Shown piece by piece: positions 6,348 to 13,670 of a stretch of DNA of 20,000 nt. Source of the DNA: Symbiodinium natans (taxonomy: Eukaryota > Sar > Dinophyceae > Suessiales > Symbiodiniaceae); assembly GCA_905221605.1 (NCBI GenBank), contig CAJNDS010000580.1, positions 211,164-231,163 on the forward strand. The letters run 5' to 3'. The notes beneath the pieces were generated by a model. That model saw nothing but the letters and a program-made list of their open reading frames with translations. It had not been told where the DNA came from and ran no database searches. Each line of letters starts with the position of its first letter. The stretch's first letter is position 1. The position numbers were made by a program, and so were the translations under genes.

Positions 6348-6405
6348 CCCTCGAATCATGGACGCAAGCACCCGAAGGGCCCACTCTACGAAGTACCCGA
6401 AGCCC
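6348..6405 (-). CDS. Candidate internal exon
   Basis: Minus strand: acceptor CTCAGAATTTAG, then GFGYFVEWALR and VLASMIRG, with donor GAGGG|GTGACG (58 nt, ends phase 0, fitting 5765-6128). A stronger donor, ACGA|GTGAGT, lies seven bases further (end 6341) but would break phase with the next exon. The hydrophobic, well-mixed peptide supports coding. The acceptor again ends in the telomere-like word TTTAG. Confidence 0.45.
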
Positions 6406-6419
6406 CTAAATTCTGAGAC

Positions 6420-6645
6420 CGTAAACCCTGAACCCCTAAACCCTGAACCCCTAAACCCTGAACCCTAAACCCACCCTTAACCTAAACCCTAAACTCTAAA
6501 CCCTAAACCCTAAACCCTGAACCCTAAACCCTAAACCCTAGACCCTAAACCCTAAACCCTAAACCCTAAGCCCTAAACCCTAAACCCTAAACCCTAAACC
6601 CTAAGCCCTAAACCCTAAACCCTAAACCCTAAACCCAACCAACTC
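6420..6645 (-). repeat. Long CCCTAAA tract
   Basis: CCCCTAAACCCTGAA alternation at the left, then about 22 CCCTAAA units with CCCTAGA, CCCTAAG and CCCTGAA variants. Confidence 0.95.
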
Positions 6646-7148
6646 CCTAAAGCCCTTAGAAGCCAAGACCCAGAAACGCCCCAAAAGCCCTCAAACACCT
6701 AAAGACCTCAAGCCCCTTAAACATCTCTCAACCCCGAGGTCCCTGCCTGGTGTCCCTCATACGTGCCTGTAAAGTTGCCTTGGCGATAAGGGTGCAGGGA
6801 TTAGGTTTTTTAGGGCTCATAGGGGCAGCAGGGCTTGTAGGTTTCGGCTGTTGGGGCCTTTGGGGTTTGTGAGGGCTGTATAAGGCTTGATGTATGAGCC
6901 GGTGGCTGGTAGGGCTTCTAGGCTTGTAGGGGTTTGTAAAGTGTTGGATTACGGTTTAAAGCCCGGATCAAAATAGTATGATGTGTGATTTTGCGATATC
7001 TCGAACAAAGAATCCACTCTGTAACATTGTTGAGTATACCTATTAATTGCCTGATATGTGGTTCCGGGAGGAGTCGGAGTAATTACGAATAGTATTCCCT
7101 TATGGTCCGTGTATAACTATACTGTAATACCCCCCAAGAACCTACAAC
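6646..7148. other. Decayed repeat and AT-richer unique DNA
   Basis: 6646-6745 is decayed CCCTAAA-like sequence. 6790-6950 holds GGGCTTGTAGG-like words related to the repeats. 6951-7148 is AT-richer unique DNA (GTATGATGTGTG, AGTATTCCC). No exon, RNA gene or transposon end could be supported. Confidence 0.5.
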
Positions 7149-7198
7149 TAGATTATCTTCCCCCAGCCAGGATGCCGCCAGTGCTTGAATTGCAGCAG
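7149..7198 (-). CDS. Possible exon
   Basis: Minus strand: acceptor CCCTAACCAAG and donor ATCTA|GTTGTA bound 50 nt reading LLQFKHWRHPGWGKII. A second frame (CCNSSTGGILAGGR) is also open but lacks a GT. In the first frame, joining to 6348-6405 would create a stop, so at least one of the two boundaries is wrong. Confidence 0.28.
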
Positions 7199-7299
7199 CT
7201 TGGTTAGGGGTTCGGGCCTTAAAACCCTAGAAGTCAAGCCTTCAGCCCACAACCAACGGTAAAAACAAGAAGAATAACGCTAAACCTTTGAACCACTGA

Positions 7300-7330
7300 A
7301 CCCTAAACCATAAACCCTAAACCCTAAGCC
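7300..7330 (-). repeat. Short CCCTAAA cluster
   Basis: Four units, the second as CCATAAA and the last as CCCTAAG. Confidence 0.9.
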
Positions 7331-7337
7331 CTGCTAC

Positions 7338-7414
7338 GGCCGCTTTCCGGGGGCCCGGCCCCAGTGGCGCCACGAGAAGGACACGCGGGGAGGAGGCGAG
7401 AAGCACTCCAATAC
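7338..7414 (-). CDS. Candidate internal exon
   Basis: Minus strand: acceptor CTCAACCATAG, donor GCGGCC|GTAGCA, 77 nt. Two frames are open: IGVLLASSPRVLLV then APLGPGPRKAA (fits the phase of 7851-7894 and of 5765-6128), and VLECFSPPPRVSF then SWRHWGRAPGKR (fits 6348-6405). The plus strand is open too. Coding is likely; the frame is not settled. Confidence 0.4.
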
Positions 7415-7434
7415 CTATGGTTGAGGCTTTCAGT

Positions 7435-7600
7435 TTGGGGATTTAGGGTTTAGGGATTTAGGATTTAGGGATTTAGGGTTCAGGGATTTAGGTTTTAGGG
7501 TTAAAGGATTTGGGGAGTTGGGGTTGAATTAGGGATTTAGGGTTTCAGGGTTTAGGATTTAGGGTTTAGGAGCTCAGGGTTTAAGGCTATATCGGGTTTA
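7435..7600 (+). repeat. Degenerate TTTAGGG tract with ATTTAGG octamers
   Basis: GGATTTAGGG-type octamers, TTTAGGG, and decayed words (AAAGGATTTGGGG). The island after it (7601-7696) contains a weak exon-like stretch on minus (YPEPNFQGCS after CGCAG) without a GT donor, so it is not called. Confidence 0.85.
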
Positions 7601-7696
7601 GGGATGTGCGCTGATATCTCTTAGCTGCATCCCTGAAAGTTGGGCTCAGGGTACTGCGTTTCCCTCACATCTTACAGGCCCAGAGCCGAACTGAGG

Positions 7697-7800
7697 CCTA
7701 AACCCTAAACCCTAAACCCTAAACCCTAAACCCTAAACCCTAAACCCTAAACCCTAAACCCTAAACCCCAAACCCTAAACCCTCAACCCCAAACCCTAAA
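7697..7800 (-). repeat. CCCTAAA tract
   Basis: Around 14 units with CCCCAAA and CCCTCAA variants near the right end. Confidence 0.96.
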
Positions 7801-7850
7801 CTTTAAGCCCAAGCTTTCTTTCCGACCCCTAGCCTGCCCAATCCCAGCAC

Positions 7851-7894
7851 ATCCCATCCACGCGCCAGGGTCGTGAGACCCTTTATGACAGAAG
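7851..7894 (-). CDS. Candidate small exon
   Basis: Minus strand: a strong pyrimidine-rich acceptor GTTCTGTCTTCAG opens C+FCHKGSHDPGAWMG+T, with donor GGGAT|GTGCTG. The frame stays open past the donor into the next repeat tract. A plus-strand alternative (KLKTERHEGKPARK, 7892-7934) has acceptor and donor as well. Confidence 0.35.
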
Positions 7895-7959
7895 CTGAAG
7901 ACAGAACGCCATGAAGGAAAACCCGCTAGGAAAGGTACCTTGGGTGCTCTCTTTGGTTT

Positions 7960-8070
7960 GCTTAGGGTTTAGGGTTTAGGGTTTAGGGTTTAGGGTTTAG
8001 GGTTTAGGGTTTAGGGTTTAGGGTTTAGGGTTTAGGGTTTAGGGTTTAGGGTTTAGGATTTAGGGGTTAG
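7960..8070 (+). repeat. TTTAGGG tract
   Basis: Fifteen clean units ending in ATTTAGGGG. Confidence 0.97.
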
Positions 8071-8300
8071 GGGCGCCCTTTAAACAAGAGACTGCGAAGC
8101 CCTGATGCCCGAAGAATTGAAGGTTAAGGGTTATCCATAGCCCTAAACCCCAAACAACCCTAAACCCCAAACAACCCTAACAACCCCCCAAAAAACCCTA
8201 ACTAATAACCCTAACTAACAACCCGAAAAACGCTAACAACCCAACAATCCTAACAACCCCAACAACCCAAGCACTAAAACCTAAGACCTTTAAGCCGGAA
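8071..8300 (-). repeat. CCCTAAACAA-type derivative array
   Basis: After 65 bp of unique DNA (a minus-strand acceptor-like ATTCTTCGGGCATCAG at 8105-8120 leads to only a few codons), 8138-8275 carries ACCCCAAACAACCCTAA units decaying to CCCTAACAA and CCCAACAA. It is a secondary repeat derived from the telomere-like word by addition of CAA. Confidence 0.8.
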
Positions 8301-8311
8301 AACCAGGTCTG

Positions 8312-8382
8312 ACCCCCAAACCCTAAACCCTAAACCCTAAACCCTAAACCTTAGACCCTAAACCCTAAACCCTAAACCCTCT
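8312..8382 (-). repeat. CCCTAAA tract
   Basis: About ten units with one TTAGACC variant. Confidence 0.96.
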
Positions 8383-8418
8383 AAGGCTTTCAGGCCCTGA
8401 GCCCCCCAAGCCCGAAAC

Positions 8419-8493
8419 CGCGCACGCAAAGGCCAAGCGCCGAAGCATCCGAGGCACCTCCCAAGGAAAGGCCGCAAAGGCGTGGTGAAAGAC
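8419..8493 (-). CDS. Candidate internal exon
   Basis: Minus strand: acceptor AAGTCCTACCAG, donor TGCGCG|GTTTCG, 75 nt in phase 0 to 0. It reads VFHHAFAAFPWEV then PRMLRRLAFACA, a hydrophobic, arginine-containing peptide that could be a membrane or helix segment. An internal GAG|GTGCCT is an alternative donor. Its phase matches the upstream candidate 8839-9073. The plus strand is also open but very basic (ARNRARKGQAPK). Confidence 0.5.
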
Positions 8494-8499
8494 CTGGTA

Positions 8500-8741
8500 G
8501 GACTTGGGGGCTTCAGGTTTTAGGGTTTGGTTTAGTTTTTTGAAAAGAACGAAGTCACTTCCCCGAAGCCATGAAATGATGCTTCAGGAGCTGGCGATCT
8601 TGGGGACTCATAGGGTGTTCGGGGAGTTTTGCGGGGTTGTGGTGGTGGTATGGGTTCCTGTCGCAACTTCAACTATCCCAAAATGATGAGGGCCCCTTCG
8701 CAACTTGGCACCTATAATGAGGCCCCCCCCCCCCCCCATAA
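8500..8741. other. Unique island with a poly-C run and diverged direct repeat
   Basis: 8653-8738 carries two related blocks, TCGCAACTTC..CCAAAATGATGAGGGCCCC and TCGCAACTTGG..TATAATGAGGCCCC, the second ending in a poly-C run of about 15 (8725-8739). The 60-codon plus-strand frame at 8504-8686 is not supported by any other evidence. Confidence 0.55.
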
Positions 8742-8827
8742 TAAGCCCTAAGCCCTAAGCCCTAAGTCCTAAGCCCTAAGCCCTAAGCCCTAAACCCTAA
8801 ACCCTAAACCCTAAACCTAAACCTAAA
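8742..8827 (-). repeat. CCCTAAG block followed by CCCTAAA
   Basis: Seven CCCTAAG units (8745-8789, one as TCCTAAG) then five CCCTAAA, showing local spread of one variant. Confidence 0.95.
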
Positions 8828-8838
8828 GCTCCACGGAC

Positions 8839-9073
8839 TCTTCTTTCAGCGCATGGTCCCACGGCCATGCCATCGTTTGAGGTTTTGGGTCTTCCGACGC
8901 GTTCTTGATGCTGCTCTTTCGTGGCAAATAACTGTCCTGGCAGTTGCTGATACTTTTGTAGACCATTTGTTAACAGATTACTCTGTTTTACATGTAAACC
9001 GAATACTGTTGAACCAAGGTCGCATATGTCGAAAATCTGATCGACATGATGCGGGTTTGACACGAACTGGCAT
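8839..9073 (-). CDS. Candidate exon, hypothetical protein
   Basis: Minus strand: acceptor CCGGACAACAG, donor AGAAGA|GTCCGT, 235 nt (1+234). The 78-aa segment contains CQFVSNPHHVDQIFD, GSTVFGLHVKQSN and QQLPGQLFATKEQ. Its single leading base completes the codon left open by exon 9582-9643. The island is AT-richer than the other exons, and long frames exist on plus (8853-9167) and in another minus frame (8978-9202, LSLANDFAQSYRD), so a decayed or differently spliced gene is possible. Confidence 0.45.
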
Positions 9074-9296
9074 CTGTTGTCCGGCACGTGTGTTTATGGC
9101 AGTGTGTGAGCTGTCGGGGTTTTCAGAAGACAAGCCGAAAATCAGTTGTCTATCACGGTATGACTGAGCAAAATCATTTGCTAAACTAAGTTGATGCAAC
9201 ATTGTATACCGGGATATTCAGTGCTTTTCGCAAATTGGAGAAGCAGGACGTCGAACCGGAAATTGAATCATCTCCGTCACGTTTAAGCTTCCGGGT

Positions 9297-9480
9297 CTAG
9301 GGTTTAGGGTTTAGGGTTTAGGAGTTTAGGGTTTAGGGTTTAGGGTAGGGTTTAGGGTTTAGGGTTTAGGGTTTAGGGTTTAGGGTTTAGGGTTTAGGGT
9401 TTAGGGTTTAGGGTTTAGGGTTTCGGGTTTAGGGTTTAGGGTTTAGGGCTTTAGGGCTTTAGGGGTTTAGGGGTTTAGGG
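9297..9480 (+). repeat. TTTAGGG tract
   Basis: About 25 units with TTTCGGG, GTTTAGG and CTTTAGGG variants at the right. Confidence 0.97.
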
Positions 9481-9501
9481 CGACAGCTCCGTGCCATGAC
9501 A

Positions 9502-9566
9502 CTAAACCCTAAACCCTAAACCCTAAACCCTAAACCCTAAACCCTAAACCCTAAACCCTAAACCCA
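9502..9566 (-). repeat. CCCTAAA tract in near head-to-head position
   Basis: Nine clean units separated from the preceding TTTAGGG tract by only 21 bp. The two tracts could form a long stem. Confidence 0.97.
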
Positions 9567-9581
9567 GAGAACTAGTCTCAC

Positions 9582-9643
9582 CGATGGGCCTCGTGGGACT
9601 TGTCCCAGCTGCAGTCCGTGTCGTAGAGGGATGCGTCGCAACC
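9582..9643 (-). CDS. Candidate internal exon, cysteine-containing
   Basis: Minus strand: acceptor AGCGCATGCCAG|G, donor CATCG|GTGAGA (near-consensus), 62 nt reading GCDASLYDTDCSW and DKSHEAH plus two bases. It starts in phase 0, matching the end of 10063-10163, and its last two bases are completed by 8839-9073. Third positions are almost all C or G. One of the most convincing exons. Confidence 0.6.
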
Positions 9644-9659
9644 CTGGCATGCGCTCACC

Positions 9660-9780
9660 CTAAGGCTTTTAAGGCCCCAAGGCCCTAAACCCTAAGGCCC
9701 TAAACCCTAAGGCCCTAAACCCTAAGGCCCTAAACCCTAAACCCTAAACCCTAAACCCTAAACCCTAAACCCTAAACCCC
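9660..9780 (-). repeat. CCCTAAA tract with a perfect 15-bp higher-order unit
   Basis: 9681-9740 is four exact copies of GGCCCTAAACCCTAA, followed by about seven plain CCCTAAA units. Confidence 0.95.
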
Positions 9781-9924
9781 CATCCCTCTGTCCCTTCGCA
9801 CACCGACTCTCCAAGTCTCGCTCTCACTCACTCCCTCACTACTTGCCTCCTCGTGCCAACCTGGCTGACGCACACTACCTCACCTCACCCGAAACCGAAG
9901 CCCCTAGTCCCCTGATCCCCTTAA
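9781..9924. other. Pyrimidine-rich spacer
   Basis: CT-rich sequence (CTCACTCACTCCCTCACTACTTGCC) with no supported exon. In minus sense it is purine-rich (GAGTGAGTGAGAGCG). Confidence 0.5.
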
Positions 9925-10050
9925 TCCCCTGATCCCCTAAACCCCTAAACCTAAACCCTAAACCCTAAACCCTAAACCCTAAACCTCACCCGAACCCCAA
10001 ACCCCGAATCCCCTGAACCAATAAACTTTAAACTTTGAACCCTACACCCT
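9925..10050 (-). repeat. Degenerate CCCTAAA tract
   Basis: CCCCTGAT/CCCCTAAT variants, then five clean units, then CCCGAA and CCCCTGAA words. Confidence 0.88.
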
Positions 10051-10062
10051 CAACCCTTCCAC

Positions 10063-10163
10063 CTGCAGCAAAACGTTGTAGTTCCCACACTTGTTGGCTT
10101 CGTCGTTGTTGAACTTCTTCCCACCTGGTGACGCTTCCAAGGATCCGGGGACCACAAGGGTCG
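10063..10163 (-). CDS. Candidate internal exon
   Basis: Minus strand: acceptor CCTGAACCCAG and a strong donor CTGCAG|GTGGAA bound 101 nt (2+99). It reads TLVVPGSLEASPGG, KKFNNDEANKCGN and YNVLLQ. Asn, Lys, Glu and Gly give a soluble-domain look. It is continuous in phase with 9582-9643. Flanked by CCCTAAA on one side and TTTAGGG on the other. Product unknown. Confidence 0.6.
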
Positions 10164-10167
10164 CTGG

Positions 10168-10232
10168 GTTCAGGGTTCAGGTTTAGGGTTTTAGGGTTTT
10201 TAGGGTTTAGGGTTTAGGGTATTAGGGTTTAT
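10168..10232 (+). repeat. TTTAGGG/TTTTAGGG tract
   Basis: Variable units TTCAGGG, TTTTAGGG, TTTTTAGGG and TTTAGGG. Confidence 0.92.
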
Positions 10233-10600
10233 AGAAATTGCCTAGGGACTGGGTCCCAAAAGTTTTGAACGAAACATTTTTAATCGAAAGTTTTGACCGA
10301 AACCTTTTTTTGCCGGTGGGGCTGGGGTTGGGGGTGGGGGGCTCCTTGACCTGGGCCTGGGGCTGGGGGTGGGGCTGCGGGATAAACCAACGCTTTTTGA
10401 ATAATCTACTCAAACTCGGCTCGTCAGCTGTTTAGACACAATAAGTTGGCACATTCCGAATGATACCACCAGGCGCTTTTGGATGACTTTACTAGCTGTG
10501 CTTGTGAGCTGCTTAGACAAAAAACCTTGGGAGATTCAGAATGATACCACATACAACCTCAATTTAATTTGTCTTTGAGGGCTTAGGGATTAGGAATTTA
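10233..10600. other. Unique island with an old tandem duplication
   Basis: 10300-10380 is G-rich (GGGGCTGGGGTTGGGGGTGG). 10420-10473 and 10501-10552 are two diverged copies (period 81 bp) sharing GTCAGCTG/GTGAGCTG, TTAGACA, GATTC/CATTC and GAATGATACCAC. The 63-65 codon frames on both strands (10222-10435) cross the G-rich part and are not called. Confidence 0.65.
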
Positions 10601-10649
10601 GGGTTTAGGGCTCGCGGTGGCGGCGTTTGGCTGCAAGCTCTTGCTGGGT

Positions 10650-10765
10650 TTTTTTGGGGTTTAGGGTTTAGGGTTTAGGGTCTAGGGTTTAGGGTTTAGG
10701 GTTTAGGGTTTAGGGTTTAGGGTTTAGGGTTTAGGGTTTAGGGTTTAGGGTTTAGGGTTTAGGGA
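10650..10765 (+). repeat. TTTAGGG tract
   Basis: Sixteen units, nearly perfect, one TCTAGGG. Confidence 0.97.
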
Positions 10766-10831
10766 ATTCGGTGCCCTGTATCCCCCTAGCCACGTGTTAG
10801 GGTTTCGGGTTCAAGGGTTGGCCCCCCTACA

Positions 10832-10890
10832 GACCCTAAACCCTAAACCCTAAACCCTAAACCCTAAACCCTAAACCCTAAACCCTAGAC
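10832..10890 (-). repeat. CCCTAAA tract
   Basis: Eight clean units, 67 bp after the preceding TTTAGGG tract, giving an inverted pair. Confidence 0.97.
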
Positions 10891-10921
10891 CCCTCCGAGG
10901 GCCTGGAGGTAGGACACCATA

Positions 10922-11062
10922 CTAGGGTTTAGGTTTTAGGGCTTAGGGTTTAGGGTTGAGGGTTTAGGGTTTAAGGTTTAGTAGGGGTTTCTGGATCTTA
11001 CTTTTCTCGCTCCCAAATAATACAGCCAAGCTTCTGGGCTTAGAGTTTAGGGTTTAGGGTGG
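10922..11062 (+). repeat. Degenerate TTTAGGG clusters
   Basis: 10922-10990 and 11040-11062 carry TTTAGGG, TTGAGGG and TTTAAGG words around 50 bp of unique DNA. Confidence 0.85.
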
Positions 11063-11137
11063 GTTCAGGTTTGAGGGCAGAGTTGGATGTTGCTTAGGCC
11101 TTGCAGTAGGCCCCGGGTTGGTCCCCTTCCCCCCACC

Positions 11138-11153
11138 CCCACCCCCCCCCCCT
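11138..11153. repeat. Poly(C) run
   Basis: C-rich stretch CCCCACCCCCACCCC ending in a run of about 12 C, just before TTTAAATGG. Confidence 0.9.
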
Positions 11154-11169
11154 TTAAATGGTGAAGGTC

Positions 11170-11244
11170 CTAAAGCTCGCCGAACTTCGAAAGAAGCCCC
11201 AAACAGTTTGGATTTGCGGCTTCGCGCACCATACGCCAAAACAT
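11170..11244 (-). CDS. Small open frame, possible exon
   Basis: Minus strand ATG frame of 24 codons: MFWRMVREAANPNC then LGLLSKFGEL and TAG. A possible donor AA|GTTCGG lies before the stop. The overlapping 61-codon frame 11054-11239 owes its Gly tract to the poly-C run and is regarded as a shadow. The island is flanked TTTAGGG then CCCTAAA, the opposite of most exon islands. Confidence 0.25.
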   Translation of the reverse strand: MFWRMVREAANPNCLGLLSKFGEL

Positions 11245-11252
11245 CCCAAATA

Positions 11253-11307
11253 CCAAACCCTAAACCCTAAACCCCAAACCCCAAACCCTAAACCCTAAAC
11301 CCTAAAC
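11253..11307 (-). repeat. CCCTAAA tract
   Basis: Eight units with two CCCCAAA variants; its last unit forms the donor of exon 11308-11377. Confidence 0.96.
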
Positions 11308-11377
11308 CTATGGGTGTCCTGGCCCTTTGCAGCAAGTCGATTCCGGGTATGGGCGCGATGCCACGTAGACCAAGAGT
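11308..11377 (-). CDS. Candidate internal exon with telomere-like donor
   Basis: Minus strand: acceptor TGCCAACATAG, frame TLGLRGIAPIPG then IDLLQRARTPI, donor CCATAG|GTTTAGGG, 70 nt (69+1). The donor GT belongs to the first telomere-like repeat. A second frame (DSWSTWHRAHTR) would fit the upstream candidate's last base. The plus strand has an acceptor-like CCTTTGCAG with KSIPGMGAMPRR open. Confidence 0.5.
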
Positions 11378-11394
11378 CTATGTTGGCAGAGAGG

Positions 11395-11505
11395 GTTTTA
11401 GGGTTTAGGGTTTAGGGTTTAGGGTTTGGGGTGTGGGGTTTAGGGTTTAGGGTTTAGGGTTTAGGGTTTAGGGTTTAGGGTTTAGGGTTTAGGGTTTAGG
11501 GTTTT
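11395..11505 (+). repeat. TTTAGGG tract
   Basis: About 15 units with TTTGGGG and TGTGGGG in the middle. Confidence 0.97.
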
Positions 11506-11738
11506 AGGTCACACGGTCACGACTTTTGCGTCGGCCTTCCCCATGGATTAGGGCTTGGGGGTGTTGGTTCAGGAACCCTCGTTTGGGTTGGTTGTGCTGC
11601 CTTAGGCAGTTCAGGGTTTAGGACTTAGGGTTTTGGGTTTACGGTTTAAGCAACTGGAGGAAAGGAAGGGCCGGTCACCCTGCACTGGACCCCTGGTCCT
11701 GGCTGGAACCCCTTCAGGGAGTAGAGAGCTGGAAGGCT

Positions 11739-11927
11739 TCAGTTTGAGGATGTCGAACCGCCACACACTGACGCTCCGAAGGCGAGAGTACTTTGACAGG
11801 TGTTGGCGCCTGTGCCTTCGGCGGCATGGCTCAAAGGGGCCGCTCCGCCATACCGTCCGATGGTAGTGTGATGCGTGCTGTTGATCATCGGAAAGTGTTC
11901 GCATCTGAACGTCAGGGCAGCAAAACC
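11739..11927 (-). CDS. Candidate exon or ORF fragment, Gly/Ala/Ser/Thr-rich
   Basis: Minus-strand frame of 62 codons: GFAALTFRCEHFPM, IGRYGGAAPLSHAAEG, then CQSTLAFGASVCGGSTSSN and TGA. An acceptor GACGTTCAG and possible donors (TCA|GTGTGT) lie inside. Two other long frames overlap (minus 11611-11904 with MRTLSDDQQHASH; plus 11633-11866 with FKQLEERKGRS). The island is clearly unique and long (about 280 bp), but the true frame is undecided. Flanks are TTTAGGG left, CCCTAAA right. Confidence 0.33.
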   Translation of the reverse strand, partial: GFAALTFRCEHFPMINSTHHTTIGRYGGAAPLSHAAEGTGANTCQSTLAFGASVCGGSTSSN

Positions 11928-12028
11928 CTAAACCCTCAACCGTAAACCCCGAAACCCTAAACCCTAAACCCTAAACCCTAAACCTAAAGCCCTAAACCCT
12001 AAACCCTAAACCCTAAACCCCAAATCCC
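11924..12028 (-). repeat. CCCTAAA tract
   Basis: About 12 units with CCCGAAA and CCTAAAG variants. Confidence 0.94.
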
Positions 12029-12325
12029 CTCAGCCCCTAACCATGCTCAATCCTCCACCCCCAACACCCCAAACGGCCCAGGCCCCTAATCCTAACCCTC
12101 AATCCCTAAACCCCTAAAGACCCCTAAAGACCCTGAAGCCTGAAAACCCTAAGCCCGTAAATCCACCTAACCCAAAAACCTAAGTCTACCCCCCCAAAAG
12201 CGTAAACCTCCCTCGACCCCTCCAAAAAACAAAAAACAAACACGCCCTAAACCCTAAACCCTAAACCCTAAACCCTAAACCCTATACCCCAACCCTAAAC
12301 CATAAACCCTAAACCCTAAACCCCC
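12029..12325 (-). repeat. Decayed then clean CCCTAAA tract
   Basis: 12029-12240 is strongly decayed (CCCCTAAAGACCCCTAAAGA, CCCAAAAACC) with no coding signal. 12244-12325 holds about ten good units with CCTATACC and CCATAAA variants. Confidence 0.85.
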
Positions 12326-12346
12326 AAGTTCCCCCCTCCCCCCCGC

Positions 12347-12405
12347 CATTTGCGCTGATGTGGAAGCGCTTGGGGTCGACAGAGCGGTGCGAGTTTGGGT
12401 CGAGC
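12347..12405 (-). CDS. Candidate internal exon, possible GC donor
   Basis: Minus strand: acceptor AAGCTCCAAG|G, frame LDPNSHRSVDPK then RFHISAN, 59 nt (1+57+1). The only boundary near the right edge is AATG|GCGGGG, a GC donor, a type known from dinoflagellates. An internal TCT|GTCGAC is the alternative. All three frames are open in this short island. Confidence 0.4.
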
Positions 12406-12417
12406 CTTGGAGCTTTC

Positions 12418-12570
12418 TGGGGTTTAGGGTTTAGGGTTTAGGGTTTGGGGTTTAGGGTTTAGGGTTTAGGGTTTGGGGTTCAGGGTTTAGGGTTCAGGGT
12501 TCAGGGTTTAGGGTTTAGGGTTTAGGGTTTAGGGTTTAGGGTCTAGGGTTTAGGGTTTAGGGTTTGGGGA
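12418..12570 (+). repeat. TTTAGGG tract with TTCAGGG/TTTGGGG interspersion
   Basis: About 21 units; TTTGGGG at spaced intervals and TTCAGGG clustered in the middle. Confidence 0.96.
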
Positions 12571-12601
12571 GGAAGGCTCGGGTTTCGACTCTCATCATGA
12601 C

Positions 12602-12768
12602 TTAGGGTTTTAGGGTTTTAGGGTTTTAGGGTTTTAGGGTTTTAGGGTTTTAGGGTTTTAGGGTTTTAGGGTTTAGGGTTTTAGGGCTTTGGGGTTTTAG
12701 GGTTTTAGGGTTTTAGGGTTTTAGGGTTTTAGGGTTTTAGGGTTTTAGGGTTTAGGGTTTCAGGGTGT
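12602..12768 (+). repeat. TTTTAGGG octamer tract
   Basis: About 20 octamers, nearly pure, with two single heptamers and one CTTTGGGG. The neighbouring tracts are heptameric, so the octamer spread locally. Confidence 0.97.
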
Positions 12769-12794
12769 AGCTCCGTTGCCTGGCAGTACGCTAC

Positions 12795-12827
12795 GAAACC
12801 ATTGCAGTGAGCTACGTTGCAGCCACC
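12795..12827 (-). CDS. Possible exon, boundaries uncertain
   Basis: Minus strand: a long T-rich run (TTTGTTTTCTTTTGC) leads to acceptor ATGCCGTAG|G. The frame reads GGCNVAHCNGF up to a donor TTTC|GTAGCG, and stays open beyond (VAYCQATELHP) into the octamer tract. The downstream side is C-rich in minus sense and offers no GT, so a terminal exon or a chance frame is possible. Confidence 0.3.
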
Positions 12828-12867
12828 CTACGGCATGCAACATGTGGGCGTGCAAAAGAAAACAAAT

Positions 12868-12969
12868 AGGGTTTAGGGTTTAGGGTTTAGGGTTTAGGGT
12901 TTAGGGTTTAGGGTTTAGGGTTTAGGGTTTAGGGTTTAGGGTTTAGGGTTTAGGGTTTAGGGTTTAGGG
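12868..12969 (+). repeat. TTTAGGG tract
   Basis: Fourteen perfect units. Confidence 0.98.
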
Positions 12970-13414
12970 AAAGGCAAACACACATGCATGATTGTTTCTA
13001 TAGGGTTCATATGCCTGCCAGCACCCCCAAAATAAACTAAACCATCTAAACAAAAGCCTGCAGCCAGCTCAATCCAGAACCGATATCTACACCCTCCAAA
13101 CCCCAAACCTCAAACCCTAAACTCAGTTGTCTAATAAAGCCCCGAAATACCATTATCCTCTTTAGAAGAACCCCCATACTAAACCCTAAACACCAAAACC
13201 TTAACAGCCTAAACCTTACACCATGGAACCATACCCAAAAACTCTACAAACCCTAGAGCCCCAAACCCCAAATCCCTAAACCCTAAAACCCTAACACCTT
13301 GAAATTCTATGTAACATACCAAAGTCATACAAAACCTAGCCCAAAAAAGGCTGACCTCTTATATAATTTTAATAAATATATAAATATATATATATATATA
13401 TATACATATAAACC
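12970..13414. other. A-rich decayed repeat island with AT microsatellite
   Basis: 445 bp with scattered CCCTAAA-like words in A-rich DNA (CTAAACCATCTAAAC, CCTAAACACC). 13376-13408 is an (AT)n-like run, the most AT-rich part of the window. No exon is supported. Confidence 0.6.
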
Positions 13415-13470
13415 CCTAACCCTCTAAACCCTAAACCCTAAACCCTAAACCCTGAGCCCTAAACCCTAAA
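13415..13470 (-). repeat. CCCTAAA tract
   Basis: Seven units with CCCTGAG and CCCTAAAA variants. Confidence 0.95.
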
Positions 13471-13506
13471 ACCCGTAAGAAACACTCAGCTCATTGCTTG
13501 TGGGAC

Positions 13507-13550
13507 CTCTCCATCTCCCAGGTCTTCACCTGGCACGAACAGAAACGTAA
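13507..13550 (-). CDS. Candidate small exon
   Basis: Minus strand: acceptor AACGCCTCCAG, frame TFLFVPGEDLGDGE, donor GGAGAG|GTCCCA, 44 nt (2+42). The frame is open further on both sides (LKTPPV before; VPQAMS and TGA after). The plus strand is a serious rival: after CACTCAG it reads HCLWDLSISQVFTW then HEQKRNWRRFQG up to GG|GTGGGG (13490-13571). The strand here is uncertain. Confidence 0.4.
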
Positions 13551-13572
13551 CTGGAGGCGTTTTCAGGGAGGG

Positions 13573-13670
13573 TGGGGGGGGGGGGGTTTAGGGTTTAGGG
13601 TTTAGGGTTTAGGGTTTAGGGTTTAGGGTTTAGGGTTTAGGGTTTAGGGTTTAGGTTTTAGGGTTTAGGG
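13573..13670 (+). repeat. Poly-G run and TTTAGGG tract
   Basis: A run of about 13 G (13574-13586) leads directly into twelve TTTAGGG units. Confidence 0.97.

Noticed and set aside
7601-7696. Exon-like minus stretch YPEPNFQGCS after CGCAG
   Set aside because: No GT donor before the in-frame stop, and the island has the less common TTTAGGG-then-CCCTAAA flanks.
8853-9202. Plus-strand 104-codon frame and second minus-strand frame
   Set aside because: Kept only as alternatives; the minus frame with splice sites and phase agreement (8839-9073) is preferred, though not with high confidence.
9838-9866. Purine-rich minus-strand stretch with GGCACGAGG, recalling a cDNA linker
   Set aside because: Only a short match in simple-sequence DNA; no vector or linker context.
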